A DNA stretch of 64,000 bases, taken from contig NW_017804009.1 of assembly GCF_001625305.1 (NCBI RefSeq), positions 1,802,202 to 1,866,201 of the forward strand, in the 5' to 3' direction. The position numbers and the translations under genes are program-made. The stretch's first letter is position 1; the number at the start of each line of letters is the position of its first letter. The notes beneath the pieces are model-generated. The model searched no databases and was not told the DNA's origin. It saw only the letters and a list, made by a program, of their open reading frames with translations. Shown in pieces: positions 24,165 through 35,045 of this stretch. The DNA is from Branchiostoma belcheri. Its lineage: Eukaryota > Chordata > Leptocardii > Amphioxiformes > Branchiostomatidae.

Positions 24165-24855
24165 AAAAATGTGAGATATCAGTGAAATAGCTGTGTTTTG
24201 GTCCTTAGCTAGATTAATTTCAACTGACCGATCTATACGACATAACTGTCGTTTGACAGCGTACGCCACAGACCAGGTCTCATACACGTCACTGTGTACA
24301 AACCTTCAAACACACTGGCAATAATAGGGCGTCTCGCACATGTAAAAGGTCACAAAGATAAATGCGATGTTGAGCTAGGTAAATTTGAATGAGCTTACGG
24401 TATTTTTGTAGGTGGTTATGATCCGAGGTGTGTAGAGGAATGTTAAATATGTCTGTCTGGAGCCATCCAATCTAATGACCCGTTTGCCCCCATCCCCATC
24501 CACACACACTGGACACGCTCACTGTGTCGTCAGATAAAGAACACTTTTAAAAAAGATACGCCCCTCAAAAAAGTTATCAAACAGCTTTTGTCAGTCAAAA
24601 ATGCTGGTATCAGTGGTGCAGAATGTAATTTTTTTGTGTAAATAGAAAAACTTCTTGGTAAATATTCTCCTTTTTGCCCGATCAAATAATCCATAGAGAA
24701 TTCTTAAATTATATTCTCCTCAACAGTTGGCCGTAGAAGCATCAGATTAGGAAGTGCTTCAGTTTGCCAAAGGTCTAGGTGTGATCATCCAAACCGATCT
24801 CAAGTAGACCGCACAAGTCATGTAAACTCGATAGTCAACTGATAAGCAAACCGTT
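24165..24855. repeat. Segmental duplicate A2
   Basis: Direct copy of 22,845-23,530. Confidence 0.85.
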
Positions 24856-24909
24856 CACTTTATCTGGTACTCATAGTAAAACGTTGAACTTAATTTCAAC
24901 ATACAAGTT

Positions 24910-25195
24910 ACAGAGAGATGAAATTTTCAGCGACCACTGTCACTTTCACCAGGATAATTAATGACCAATCACTTCACTACGTGATCTCGCGAGAGTGACC
25001 TTATTCAAAGTAAACTTTACTGATACGTGACGTAAGCAATTGATCAAAAGTCACGTCACGTATATGTAAAGTCTCGTGTCAATAAGGTCACGTGTTTGTA
25101 ACCGTAACTCTCGCGAGATCACGTTGTGAAGTGATTGGTCATAAATTATCCTAATGAAGGCGACATTGGTCGCTGAAAATTTGATCTCTGTGTAA
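24910..25195. repeat. Long palindrome, about 285 bp
   Basis: Same structure as 23,605-23,875, with hairpin core 24,991-25,092. Confidence 0.8.
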
Positions 25196-25962
25196 TTTTT
25201 GTGTTGGAATAGAGCACAGATGAACTTTCATGATTATCTGGTACTTGTTTTAATTGTTCTAAAAAAACGCGGTCTTGGTAACAGTGCTCAGGTAGGACGG
25301 AGAGCGAAGGACTAATGTAGTTTAGAAATATTTTTAAACCATGACTCACTTAGTATATATTATATAGTATTTGATAAAGAGAAACACAGGTCGACTGGGT
25401 GGTGTCTTTAAACAGATAATTAGGGGTCATGAAAAGGTTGTAACGATCAAACGAAGCTATGTCTGTAACGTCAGCACGATACGTGACCTGACTGATAAAC
25501 ATGAATTTTCAAAGATGAATATTTGGAATAATTCTGCAGCATAAACATATCCACTTAGTGAGCCACTGATCAGCTAGTGTGCGGAAGCCTCTTAAGACTT
25601 TCCCCATCATTTTATAATGCCTATAGATAAACTCTAATGCCTTTTTAATGTAAACACGCCCCACCCAGTCTAGTAAAAGCTAAACCATGTACTGGCAGGT
25701 ATAGTGTAAGTTTTCTCTGCGTTATGACGAAAGTGCGGAACTGTGCTTTTTAAGATTAGAACGGTTTAAACTTGTTGAAACAACAGACGACGGCGGTATC
25801 GAACGAAGCTGAGTACATCGCATTTGATATTTCGTCATATTCAAGATATTGTTCCTGTCAAAAGTGTGAGATATCTGATTCAGTGAAATAGCTGTGTTTT
25901 AACATACTGGCGATAATAGGGCATCTCGTGCATTTAATAGGTCATATGAAGTTAAATGCTAT

Positions 25963-26062
25963 GTTGACCTTATTCACACGAGACTTTACTGATACGTGAC
26001 GTGAGCAATTGATCAAAAGTCACGTCACGTATCAGTAAAGTCTCGTGTCAATAAGGTCACGT
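25963..26062. repeat. Inverted-repeat hairpin, best-preserved copy
   Basis: Arms 'gactttactgatacgtgacg' and 'cgtcacgtatcagtaaagtc' with the inner spacer 'tgagcaattgatcaaaagt'; the outer arms extend to 'tgaccttatt'/'aataaggtca'. Confidence 0.85.
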
Positions 26063-26439
26063 GTTTGGAACCGTAACTCTCGCGAGATCACGTTGTGAAC
26101 TGATTGGTAATTAATTATTCTGATGAAGGGGACAGTAGTCGCTGAAAATTTGATCTCTGTGTAATTTTTGTGTTGGAATAGAGTACAACGTTTTGCTATC
26201 ATAATGATTACTACCAAAACAGATGGACTTTCATGATTATCTGGCACTTGTTCTATAAAAACGCGGTCTTGGTAACAGTGCTCAGGAAGGTCGGAGAGCG
26301 AAGGACTAATGTAGTTTAAAAAATTCAAACCATGACTCACTTAGTTTATATTATATAGTATTAGATAAAGAGAGACACAAGGAGACTGGGCGGTGTCTTT
26401 AAACAGACGGATAATTAGGGGTCATGAAAAGGTCGTAAC

Positions 26440-27780
26440 GATCAAACGAAGGTATGTCTGTAGCGTTAGCATGAAACGTGACCTGACTGATTAACACCTA
26501 AAAGCCAACAAACATGGGTTTTTGAAATCATTATAAATATAAAAATATGCAGCATAAACATATCCACTTAGTGAGCTATTGATCGGACAGTGTGTGGAGG
26601 CCTCTTAAGACATTTCCCGTCATTTTGCAGGTCATCATTTTGCCTTGCATGTAGATAAACTCAAAGACCTTTTTAATGTAGCCTCATGTGCAGGCCTTCG
26701 GGTGGGTGGCAGTTTTGATACTGCGTTTTGTAGAAGTTTTGACGCGTTTTTTCCCGGCCATTCTTTAATCAGTCGCCCAGAAAAGGTTTCTACCCGTCAC
26801 GGCAAAAGAACGCGTTAAAAATTCTACAAAACGCAGTATCAAAACTCCCACCCACGTGCACCCAGGGGCCTGTACAGCAGGCTATTTTCTATACATGTTA
26901 ACACTCCCAAACCAGTATTGTAAAAGCTATGTCGTGTATTGGAAGAGAAGTTCAGGTTTTCTCTGCGTGTTGACGAAAATACCAAAACGTGATTTAAATT
27001 TTCAAGAATCGAACATATTAAAGCAAGAAAGGACGACGGGAGTGAATATGTCTAAAATCAAATTCCTATCATTTGATATTTCGTCTTGTTCAACATATCG
27101 TTCCTACTGTGAGATACCTGTGAAATAGCTTTAATTTTGGTTCAAAGTTAAATTAATTTTGACAGACCTATCTACATGACAAATGTATACATGTCATTTG
27201 ACAGCAAACGGCACAGCCCAGGTCTCATACACGTCACTGTGTACAAAACTGGAAACATTTTAGCGATATTTATTCGTCACGAATATCTAAAATATCGGAT
27301 AAAGTAAAAAGCTATGCTGTGCTGTGTGTATATGTAGTGCTTACGGTATGTTTGTAGGTGTTCATAACCGGAGGTGTGTAGGGGAATGTCAGTTAACTCT
27401 GCCAGGAGTCATCAAAACGAACGACCCCTCCCCCCTCATAATGGAACGAACCATGTACGGTTAGCGTACCAATTAAACGCCCGCATCTTTGCAGCAACCG
27501 CCTGCCTTTATAAGCATCTATTACAACGCAGGTATTCTAAAAACCACAGAAATGTCTTACCTTGAAAGAAACGAGAAGATAAGCTCAAGGTGTCGCCAGA
27601 TTTAGGAACACGTTTTAAAAGAGATACGCCCCCTAAAAAAGTTACCAAACAGCTTCTGTCAGTCACATCATGGAATAGTTCAGCCCCTGTCACGTGTAAC
27701 CGAATATGGCCCCCCGAGCAAGTTGTCTGGCTGTCAGTGAGGTTGGCTATTGTTCTGTACTCTCCAAGCAGAGGTTGATG
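26440..27780. repeat. Segmental duplicate B1 (partner 29,975-31,285)
   Basis: About 1.3 kb with the same order of motifs as 29,975-31,285: 'taacacctaaaagccaacaa', 'aaatttcaagaatcgaacat'-like, 'ggtctcatacacgtcactgt' and 'ccccccgagcaagttgtctgg'-like. Direct, 3.5 kb apart. Confidence 0.85.
26700..26875. mobile_element. Short foldback element, copy 1
   Basis: Arms 'agttttgatactgcgttttg' and 'caaaacgcagtatcaaaact' around about 110 bp. The second copy is at 30,205-30,378, within the partner duplicate. Confidence 0.75.
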
Positions 27781-27930
27781 GTGGAAGATCGTTTGCTTTT
27801 TACACATATGGTCGGTATTTGGCTCTACGTGGTAGAGAAAAAAACGTTTTTTTTTCTCTACCACGTAGAGACAAAAGACGGACCATATATAAAAAGCAAA
27901 CGATCTTCCACCATCGACGTTTTTTATCTC
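27765..27930. mobile_element. Long-arm foldback element, copy 1 (interrupted)
   Basis: 'tggtggaagatcgtttgctt' pairs with 'aagcaaacgatcttccacca', with 'ctctaccacgtagag' at the centre. Further 3' sequence of the family resumes at 28,440 ('gtaaaaagcaaacgatc...cctctgcttgga'), so another repeat is inserted at about 27,960-28,440. Confidence 0.75.
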
Positions 27931-27959
27931 TACCACGTAGACAAAAAAAACAGAACATA

Positions 27960-28440
27960 TACAACAAGAATTCGGAGATTTCATACCTCCATGAAATATA
28001 TGAGTATTTGCAAATGTTTTTTTACACAGTACACTACAGTACAGAACAAAATAACACAGGTTTTTGTTTTCAAACATTTGGCCTGAAATAGGTCAGGCTG
28101 TAATTGATGATGATATGGTCAACTGTACAAGTAGCCTATTCCAGAGGGAGAACCTCATTAATCAGGCGCGCTGCCTCCACACGTGTGCTGGCGTTTTGTT
28201 GCATAACCCGCACATCTGTTTTCCCTGCCTTGCAAAAAGAAGTTCTGCTGCAGTACCAAGGTCAGCCACTATGAGGTCCATATTACACCTTGACCTTTTG
28301 CTTTCCAAGACCTACCAGCATACAAAATATAATCACAATCCATGAAGGCGTTCTGAAGTTATGCTGACTACAAATGTGCGGAAACACACACACACACACA
28401 CACAGACGCGCCAAAAACAATACCTCCATTTTTCATGGAT
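27960..28440. mobile_element. 'acctccatg' family repeat inserted in foldback element
   Basis: 'gatttcatacctccatgaaa' at the left and 'aatacctccatttttcatgg' at the right, with a (CA)n tract near 28,386-28,402. Confidence 0.6.
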
Positions 28441-28949
28441 GTAAAAAGCAAACGATCAACCCATCAACCTCTGCTTGGAGAGAAATTGTTCTGGTGCTCA
28501 GCCGAATGGTACAATATAATATCAAGATGGCGGCGAGGCGAACACCTCCGTCATATCGTTCCGCTTGAGTACAACGAGTTTCCCTGCTTTTACGGTAAAA
28601 AGATATCTTAAAGTGTAACAACGTCCGAAAGGTATCGTATAGATCCATCCTAGATACTTTTATAAGTGTATCATAAAGTTTCTGGAGTCTTTAAGCCGAT
28701 TTCTGTCCGGAAGACAACCGCACAGCAGGAGCGTCTTGAGAACAAAGGCCCAAGCGGACCCAAGCGGACAAAATGGCGACCGACGACCACAGGAAACGAT
28801 CACATAGATAGGTTTAAAGCTATGACTCTTAGAGACATTAACAGAGACTCGGAGGCAAAAGGCGACTGGACGGTGAGCGAGGTCAGAGAGGGAAGGTTGT
28901 GCAGAAAAATCTTTAAAAGCATGACGCACTTCCATCATACATAAGACCA

Positions 28950-29456
28950 CAGCAAGTAAATTTTATAGATGACATCCTTCACAGACTCCAAATAAAATGT
29001 GATAGGGCGAAAAAAAACAAGGTGGGCCAAAAACAGATTTTCAAATGTTGATACCATAAACAAGATATGATGCCTATATTGTGCTAAGTTTACTGTCAAC
29101 TATTACAACATCCATTTCGAGAATTCTCACTGAAGCAACTTTCAAAAACGTGTCGTTTTACGCCCAACACATATAAACGACGCACCTGTAAATCGGGCCT
29201 TATACACAGGCACCACCACATATTAAAAGGAATAAAATACAATTTACTGAATCAAAGTAAAAGACAAAACATTTGATCAGAGCCTTGGCTTTTCTCCTTC
29301 CTTCATATTCATCTACCATTCACGTTCTGGCATGGCAACATTGCCAATTTTCGGCATGTTGACCACTGTCAGGGAGTAACAAAATTTCTTGTTTTTCCCC
29401 CAAAATCAGGTGAACATTAATGAGCGCGCTGATGTCATCCATAAAAATTACTAGCT
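28950..29456. mobile_element. TIR element (GGCCACAGCAAGT family), diverged
   Basis: Left end 'gaccacagcaagtaaatttt' and 'gatgacatcc'; right end 'gatgtcatccataaaaatta' and 'agctgtgacc'. Same family as 49,116-49,501. Confidence 0.75.
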
Positions 29457-29974
29457 GTGACCTTAAGAGAGACAGAAAAGGCAGACAGGGCGGTGTCTTA
29501 AAACAGGCTATTACTTCATTAAGGGTCATGAAGGTCGTAACGATCACAAGAAGGTTTGTCTGTAGCGTCGGCGCCATACGTGACATGACTGATTAACGCC
29601 TAAAAGCTAACAAACATGAGTATTTGAAATCATTGTGCGGCATAAACACATAGATTACACGTATCAGTAAAGTCTCGTGTCAATACGTTCACGTGTTTGT
29701 AACTGTAGTGAACTGATTGGTTATTAATCATTCTGATGAAGGCGACAGTAGTCGCTGAAAATTTGATCTCTGTGTAATTTTTGTGTTGGAATACAGTACA
29801 ACGTTTTACTATCATAATGATTGCTACCAACACAGATGAACTTTCATGATTATCTGGTACTTGTTCTATAAAAACGTGGTCTTGGTAACAGTGCTCAGAA
29901 GACACAAGGCGACTGGGCGGTGTCTTTAAACAGACAGATAATTAGGGGTCATGAAAAGGTTGTAACGATCAAAC

Positions 29975-31285
29975 GAAGGTATGTCTGTAGCGTTAGCACG
30001 AAACGTGACCTGACTGATTAACACCTAAAAGCCAACAAACATGGGTATTTGAAATCATTATAAATATAAAAATATGCAGCATAAACATATCCACTTATGA
30101 GCTATTGATCGGCCAGTGTGCGGAGGCCTCAAAAGACATTTCCCATCATTTTACCATGCATATAGATAAACTCAAATGCCTTTATAATGTAGCCTCCTTT
30201 GCAGGCCTCCTGGCGGGGGGAGTTTCTGTGTTTTGGATGATTTTTAAGGGTTTTTTCCCGGCCATCCTTCAATCATCCGCTCAGAGGAGGCTTCTACCCG
30301 CTACGGTAAAACAACGCGTTAAAAAACAACAAAACGCAGTATCAAAACTCCCACCTGCCAGGAGGCCTGTACAGGAGGCTATTTTCAATACATGTTTACA
30401 CTCCCAAACCAGTATTGTAAAAGATGTCATGTATATTGGAAGAGAAGTTCAGGTTTTCTCTGTGTGTTGACGACAATGCCAAAACGTACTTTAAAATTTC
30501 GAGAATCGAACATATTAAAGCAACAAAGGACGATGGGAGTGAATATGTCTAAAACCAAATTCCTATCATTTGAAATTTCGTCTTATTCAACATATCGTTC
30601 CTACTGTGAGATACCTGTGAAAAAGCTGTGCTTTAATTTTGGCCCAAAGCTAAATTAATTTGACAGACCGATGGCAAATGTACACGTGTCGTTTGACAGC
30701 GAACGGCACAGCCCAGGTCTCATACACGTCACTGTGTACAAAACTGGAAACATTTTGGCGATATTTACTCGTCACGAACATCTAACATGTCGCATAACGT
30801 AAAAAGCTATGTTGTGCTGTGTGTATATGTAGTGCTTACGGTATGTTTGTAGGTGTTCATAACCGGAGGTGTGTAGGGGAATGTCAGTTAACTCTGCCAG
30901 GAGTCATCAAAACGAACGACCCCTCCCCCCTCATAATGGAACGAACCATGTACGGTTAGCGTACCAAATTCCAATGTTAAACGCCCGCATCTTCACAGCA
31001 ACAGCCTGCCTTTATAATCATCTATTACAACGCAGGTATTCTAAAAAAAAAACACAGAAATGTCTTACCTTGAAGGAACCAAGGAGAAGACAAGCTCACG
31101 GTGTCGCCAGATAAAGAACACGTTTTAAAAGAGATACGCCCCCTAAAAAAGTTACCTAACAGCTTCTGTCAGTCACATCATGGAATAGTTCAGCCCCTGT
31201 CACGTGTAACCGAATATGGCCCCCCGAGCAAGTTGTCTGGCTGTCAGTGAGGTTGGCTATTGTTCTGTACTCTCCAAGCAGAGGT
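29975..31285. repeat. Segmental duplicate B2
   Basis: Direct copy of 26,440-27,780, ending at the foldback element. Confidence 0.85.
30205..30378. mobile_element. Short foldback element, copy 2
   Basis: Diverged copy of 26,700-26,875; the right arm 'caaaacgcagtatcaaaact' is retained. Confidence 0.65.
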
Positions 31286-31412
31286 TGACGGTGGAAGATC
31301 GTTTGCTTTTTATATATGGTCCGTTTTTGTCTCTACCACGTAGAGAAAAAAAACGGACCATATATAAAAAGCAAACTATCTTCCACCATCAACCTCTGCT
31401 TGGAGAGTAATT
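31270..31412. mobile_element. Long-arm foldback element, copy 2 (intact)
   Basis: 'tctccaagcagaggttgacg' pairs with 'tcaacctctgcttggaga', and 'ttgctttttatatatggtcc' with 'ggaccatatataaaaagcaa': arms of about 60 bp around 'ctctaccacgtagag'. Confidence 0.85.
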
Positions 31413-31639
31413 GTTCTGCTGCTCCAGCCGAATGGTATAATATGTTTCAAACTGTTTGTTCGGTGGTTTGCAGTAGGCAAGCCGCGGACGGTGCGTAGTT
31501 TGGAATCAAACTTGCTTGACGTGAAATTTTCTCTGCGTGTCGACGAAAATGCGAAAGCGTGCTTTAATTTCAAGAATAGAACGGATTAAAACAACAAAGG
31601 ACGACGGGAGTGAACTCCCATTTGATATTTAGTCTTATT

Positions 31640-32480
31640 ACCTTCGTCAGAAGGTTATTTATATTTTAGGTACTCGATAATAGGGGTTGCTGATTTTGTC
31701 ATAACTTGGGGTGCAACATGTATCTTTATGATATTTGGTAGGTAGGATGAGGTTGGGAAAAGGAAGGTCAATGTGAATTTTGGGTACTCTATCGGTTTTG
31801 TAAGGTACTGTAGCGGGGTACATGACTATGATATCTCGTGCTGTAGACATGCATATGGTCTTGATTTTAAGTGGGACATGTTTGAGCAGGAAGTATCTGA
31901 CGTGGTTTTCAGCGAAATGGCTGCTTTTTTAGAGCTGCTGTGGCCATTTTTATGACGGAATGTGACTTGACGGGATAACTTTTGATGTTGTGAATGGTTT
32001 TTACAGTTTTCGTAGGTAGATTGTAGTGTGGAAAAAGAGTGTAAAGGTCACATTTGGGCATTCTAAGGTATTGGAGTGGCACCTTTAAGTGTTTGCATGT
32101 AGCTTCTAATTTAGATACTTGTGTTGGGGTTTTGAAAGTATTTCAAACAGATGACTGTGGACCTTCCGGGTTGTGACCTGGGGGGGGGTGATAGCAACAA
32201 GCAAAATGCATAGGTTCTATTACTTTTGTAGCTCACTTGCGTCCAGATTTGGGACGAACCCAGGTTACTTCTTCGTCGCAGTTTTGCACGTAGTGGTTGC
32301 TTCGGCAGCCTTTCTGCTGACGCAAACACAGTTTGTGGTTCCACAGTTCTATCTCACAACGTGAGCGCTTGAACTTGCTGTGGTGTTCTCCAAGCAGAAC
32401 AATCCGCTTGTGAGCCTGTTGTATTTTTTTCCCGACGCTTTGCATTTGTTTGTTGGTCTGGTGATGTTGTCTTTGTTGGC
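31640..32480. other. No gene seen; 'ttaccttcgtcagaaggtta' repeat
   Basis: Begins with the same kind of end ('ttaccttcg..gaaggtta') as the repeat at 13,988, followed by internal 'atgatatttggtaggtagga'. No partner end or coding signal was found. Confidence 0.45.
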
Positions 32481-32482
32481 TT

Positions 32483-32766
32483 GTTGTCTGTCCAGGATCT
32501 TCCGGAATCTGATGGTCTGGAAGAAATCCGGTACCTTCCGGAGCCTGACGGGCTGGAAAAATTGCAGGATCTTCCGGGTCCGGACGGGCCGGAAGAAATC
32601 CAGGATCTTCCGGGGCCTGACGGGCTGGAAGAATTCCAGGATATTCCGGAGCCTAGCAGGCTGGAAGAATCCCAGGATCTTCCGGAGCCTGATGGCCTGG
32701 AGGAAATCCAGAATCTTCCGGAGTCTGACAAGCTGGAAGAAGTAGCCGAAGTGCGAGGACATGATT
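32483..32766 (+). repeat. 36-bp minisatellite encoding acidic 12-residue repeats
   Basis: Seven copies of a 36-bp unit ('cttccggagcctgacgggct'). Because 36 is divisible by three, frames stay open on both strands; the plus frame reads LPEPDGLEEIQD-like repeats and stops at 32,766. A possible acceptor ('ttgtctgtccag') directly precedes the repeat. Differences between units are not concentrated at third codon positions, which argues against a conserved protein. Either an unrecognised terminal exon or, more likely, a non-coding minisatellite. Confidence 0.7.
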
Positions 32767-33027
32767 AACGGATGATTGACAGATGAGTGAATTCCTCTAA
32801 TCGTTTCTACGTGCTGCATACGTATTTTTTGCTTTAGCTTGGCTAGTAAAGTAAGATTTGTGTAACTTTCAGGAATGTTTACTTTTATATCAGTCCGCAA
32901 GTTACCGCTTGCTCGTACATTTTGTACAGAACTGGTAGACAGCAGATGGAAGGCCTGATATATAACAGCGAAAGACGAATGAATATGGCAACTGAAATGA
33001 TTTGTCTGGGGAGGAGTGACACCATTG

Positions 33028-33835
33028 CCCTTATATGGAGTGATAGCTGCCGTGTGACGTCTTTGGTTGGATGAATATTAATGCTACCTTTACCCTTATA
33101 TGGAGTGACAAGTGCCGCATGACGTCTTTGGTTGGATGAATATTAATACTACATTTGCCCTTATATGGAGTGACAAGTGCTGTATGACGTCTTTGGTTGG
33201 ATGAATATTAATGCTACCTTTGCCCTTATATGGAGTGACACGTGCCGTATGACGTCTTTGGTTGGATGGATATTAATGCTACCTTTCTCCTTATATGGAG
33301 TGACACGTGCCGCATGACGTCTTTGGTTGGATGAATATTAATACTACCTTTGCCCTTATATGGAGTGACACGTGCCGTGTGACGTCTTTGGTTGGATGAA
33401 TATTAATGCTACCTTTGCCCTTATATGGAGTGACAAGTGCCGCATGACGGCTTTGGTTGGATGAATATTAATGCTACCTTTCTCCTTATATGGAGTGACA
33501 AGTGCTGTATGACGTCTTTAGTTGGATGAATATTAATACTACCTTTGCCCTTATATGGAGTGACACGTGCCGTATGACGTCTTTGGTTGGATGAATATTA
33601 ATATATTTTGGAGATAATGAAGAAGTTAATGTTTCCTTTTTCTCCTTAAATGGAGTGACACGTGCCGTGTGACGTCTTTGGTTGGATGAATATTAATGCT
33701 ACCTTTCTCCTTATACTGTGTGACATGTGCCGTATGACGTCTTTGGTTGGATGAATATTAATACTACCTTTGCCCTTATATGGAGTGAGAAGTGCCGTGT
33801 GACGTCTTTGGTTGGCTGAATATTAATACGAGTAC
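33028..33835. repeat. 65-bp tandem array, 12 units
   Basis: Unit 'cccttatatggagtgacacg' + 'tgccgtatgacgtctttggt' + 'tggatgaatattaatgctac' + 'ctttg'. Spacing is exactly 65 bp for the first nine units, then a 30-bp interruption near 33,602-33,640. Eleven of twelve units keep CCTTATATGG or CCTTAAATGG, both perfect CArG boxes. Confidence 0.92.
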
Positions 33836-34080
33836 AACCTTTATCTTGTTTTTTTACCCGACTCGTTTTGTTCGCCCAATCGCATTAGTTTTGGAATCTG
33901 CGGAGGATGCCATCCATAAAATTTACTTGATGTGGCTTATTATAAGCTTACACAGCTTACAATATAAGCGTACTTTCAGGCGGCATACACCATCTTTCTT
34001 TGGCTACTCAGGAGGTAATGCGTCAATCATATTATCTTATCGATGTAAAAATTTCATGCCGCTTTATCTCCGACACAACA

Positions 34081-34151
34081 GCATCGGTGGTTCAGTGGTA
34101 GAATTCTCGCCTGCCACGCGGGAGGCCCGGGTTCGATTCCCGGCCGATGCA
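34081..34151 (+). tRNA. tRNA-Gly (GCC)
   Basis: A 71-nt cloverleaf: the acceptor strand GCATCGG pairs with CCGATGC, the anticodon GCC is at 34,113-34,115, A box 'tggttcagtggt' (34,088-34,099), B box 'gggttcgattcc' (34,129-34,140). No intron. A T-run at 34,156-34,163 is a good RNA polymerase III terminator. It decodes GGC and GGU glycine codons and looks fully functional. Open frames that cross it on both strands are spurious. Confidence 0.97.
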
Positions 34152-34155
34152 AATA

Positions 34156-34163
34156 TTTTTTTT
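34156..34163 (+). terminator. RNA polymerase III terminator of tRNA-Gly
   Basis: Eight consecutive T residues four bases after the tRNA 3' end. Confidence 0.85.
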
Positions 34164-34842
34164 AATCTTAATTTTATAACATTTGAGCCGCACACATTGT
34201 CCCGAGTAGATCTTTTGCCCATGAAACATACACTTTCTGAGTCTGGCATATGTACAACTTAAGGTTCATTTCGGATCTTTCCGATGTGAGTGTTATATTT
34301 AATTAACATATTTTGTTGTAATTATGTCAACGCAGACATATAATACTACCCACCAACCATCACCGTGATTTCTGTATCTGTATCTCTATAGCCGGTATAA
34401 CTGTCCTTCGGCTTAACACACCTGGTTCTCATGCACGCGGCGCGGCGGCAGCTAGCTACATTACACCGTACAGCTTGTTACACCTAACCTTTTGATAATT
34501 AACTCTATAACATTGTTTAAAGCTTTCTAACGATAATGCCCCTACTGAACTTGGTAATAGCGAGCTTAACTCTGCGGTAGTTCTAGGAAAGAATGAGTTT
34601 GTTTTAACACATCAATCCTTGGTTGATAACTCTGGTACTTAAAGTACCAGAGAACCTATTTCTTGTTCTTATCTGAGCTTATATTGAAGACCTTTATTGT
34701 ACGTTTGTGCTCTAACACGCTAAGTACAGGTCATGGATAAACAAGGGAAAAGAAGTAGGTGTGACCACCAGTTAGTGGTATACTGGTAAAATTCTACCCT
34801 GCACGTAAGACCGATTAGAGTGTATCAAGAAACTAATAATAG
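34164..34842. other. Spacer between tRNA-Gly and the methyltransferase gene
   Basis: No coding or recognised repeat structure seen. Confidence 0.5.
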
Positions 34843-35045
34843 TTATACAGGAGGAAAATCTGTTGGTTTCAGGCAGAAGACACAATAATTGTCCTCATCA
34901 TTGGTCCAGTAGGCATCTACTGCAAAGCCGCTCTTCTCCACCAGACGGCGCACTTGTCCCGGGTTCCACTTGCAGCTGGTGTTCGGCCCCTCGTAGAAAT
35001 AGATCTTCTCGCCGTCTTCAAAGTCGATGTCAAGTCCGAGCGTTT
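34843..35045 (-). CDS. EgtD-like exon 6 (terminal)
   Basis: Acceptor 'ttctggtccag', phase 1, stop TAA at 34,843-34,845. It encodes [12 protein letters not shown]...[17 protein letters not shown] and a short Cys-containing C-terminus: the last strand-helix-strand of the family fold. Confidence 0.85.

Larger units (their letters stand above)
20600..31640. repeat. 11-kb mosaic of tandemly duplicated Penelope-like repeat blocks, no gene
   Basis: The block 'gtatcagtaaagtctcgtgt' - 'aaccgtaactctcgcgagat' - 'gcgacagtagtcgctgaaaa' - 'cacagatgaactttcatgat' - 'gcggtcttggtaacagtgct' recurs near 20,700, 21,720, 23,740, 25,060, 26,030 and 29,660, at uneven spacing of 1.0-3.6 kb. Within it, larger segments are duplicated again (listed separately). 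Many short open frames arise in the copies and resemble one another only because the DNA is duplicated. The last block motifs also occur at 3,980-4,015 beside a Penelope-like tail, which is why I assign the array to that class. Confidence 0.75.

Noticed and set aside
32349..32900. 183-residue minus-strand frame through the 36-bp repeat
   Set aside because: Open only because the unit length is a multiple of three; flanking parts have no gene features.
34081..34262. Protein frames crossing the tRNA-Gly
   Set aside because: They read through a canonical tRNA; no support as coding sequence.
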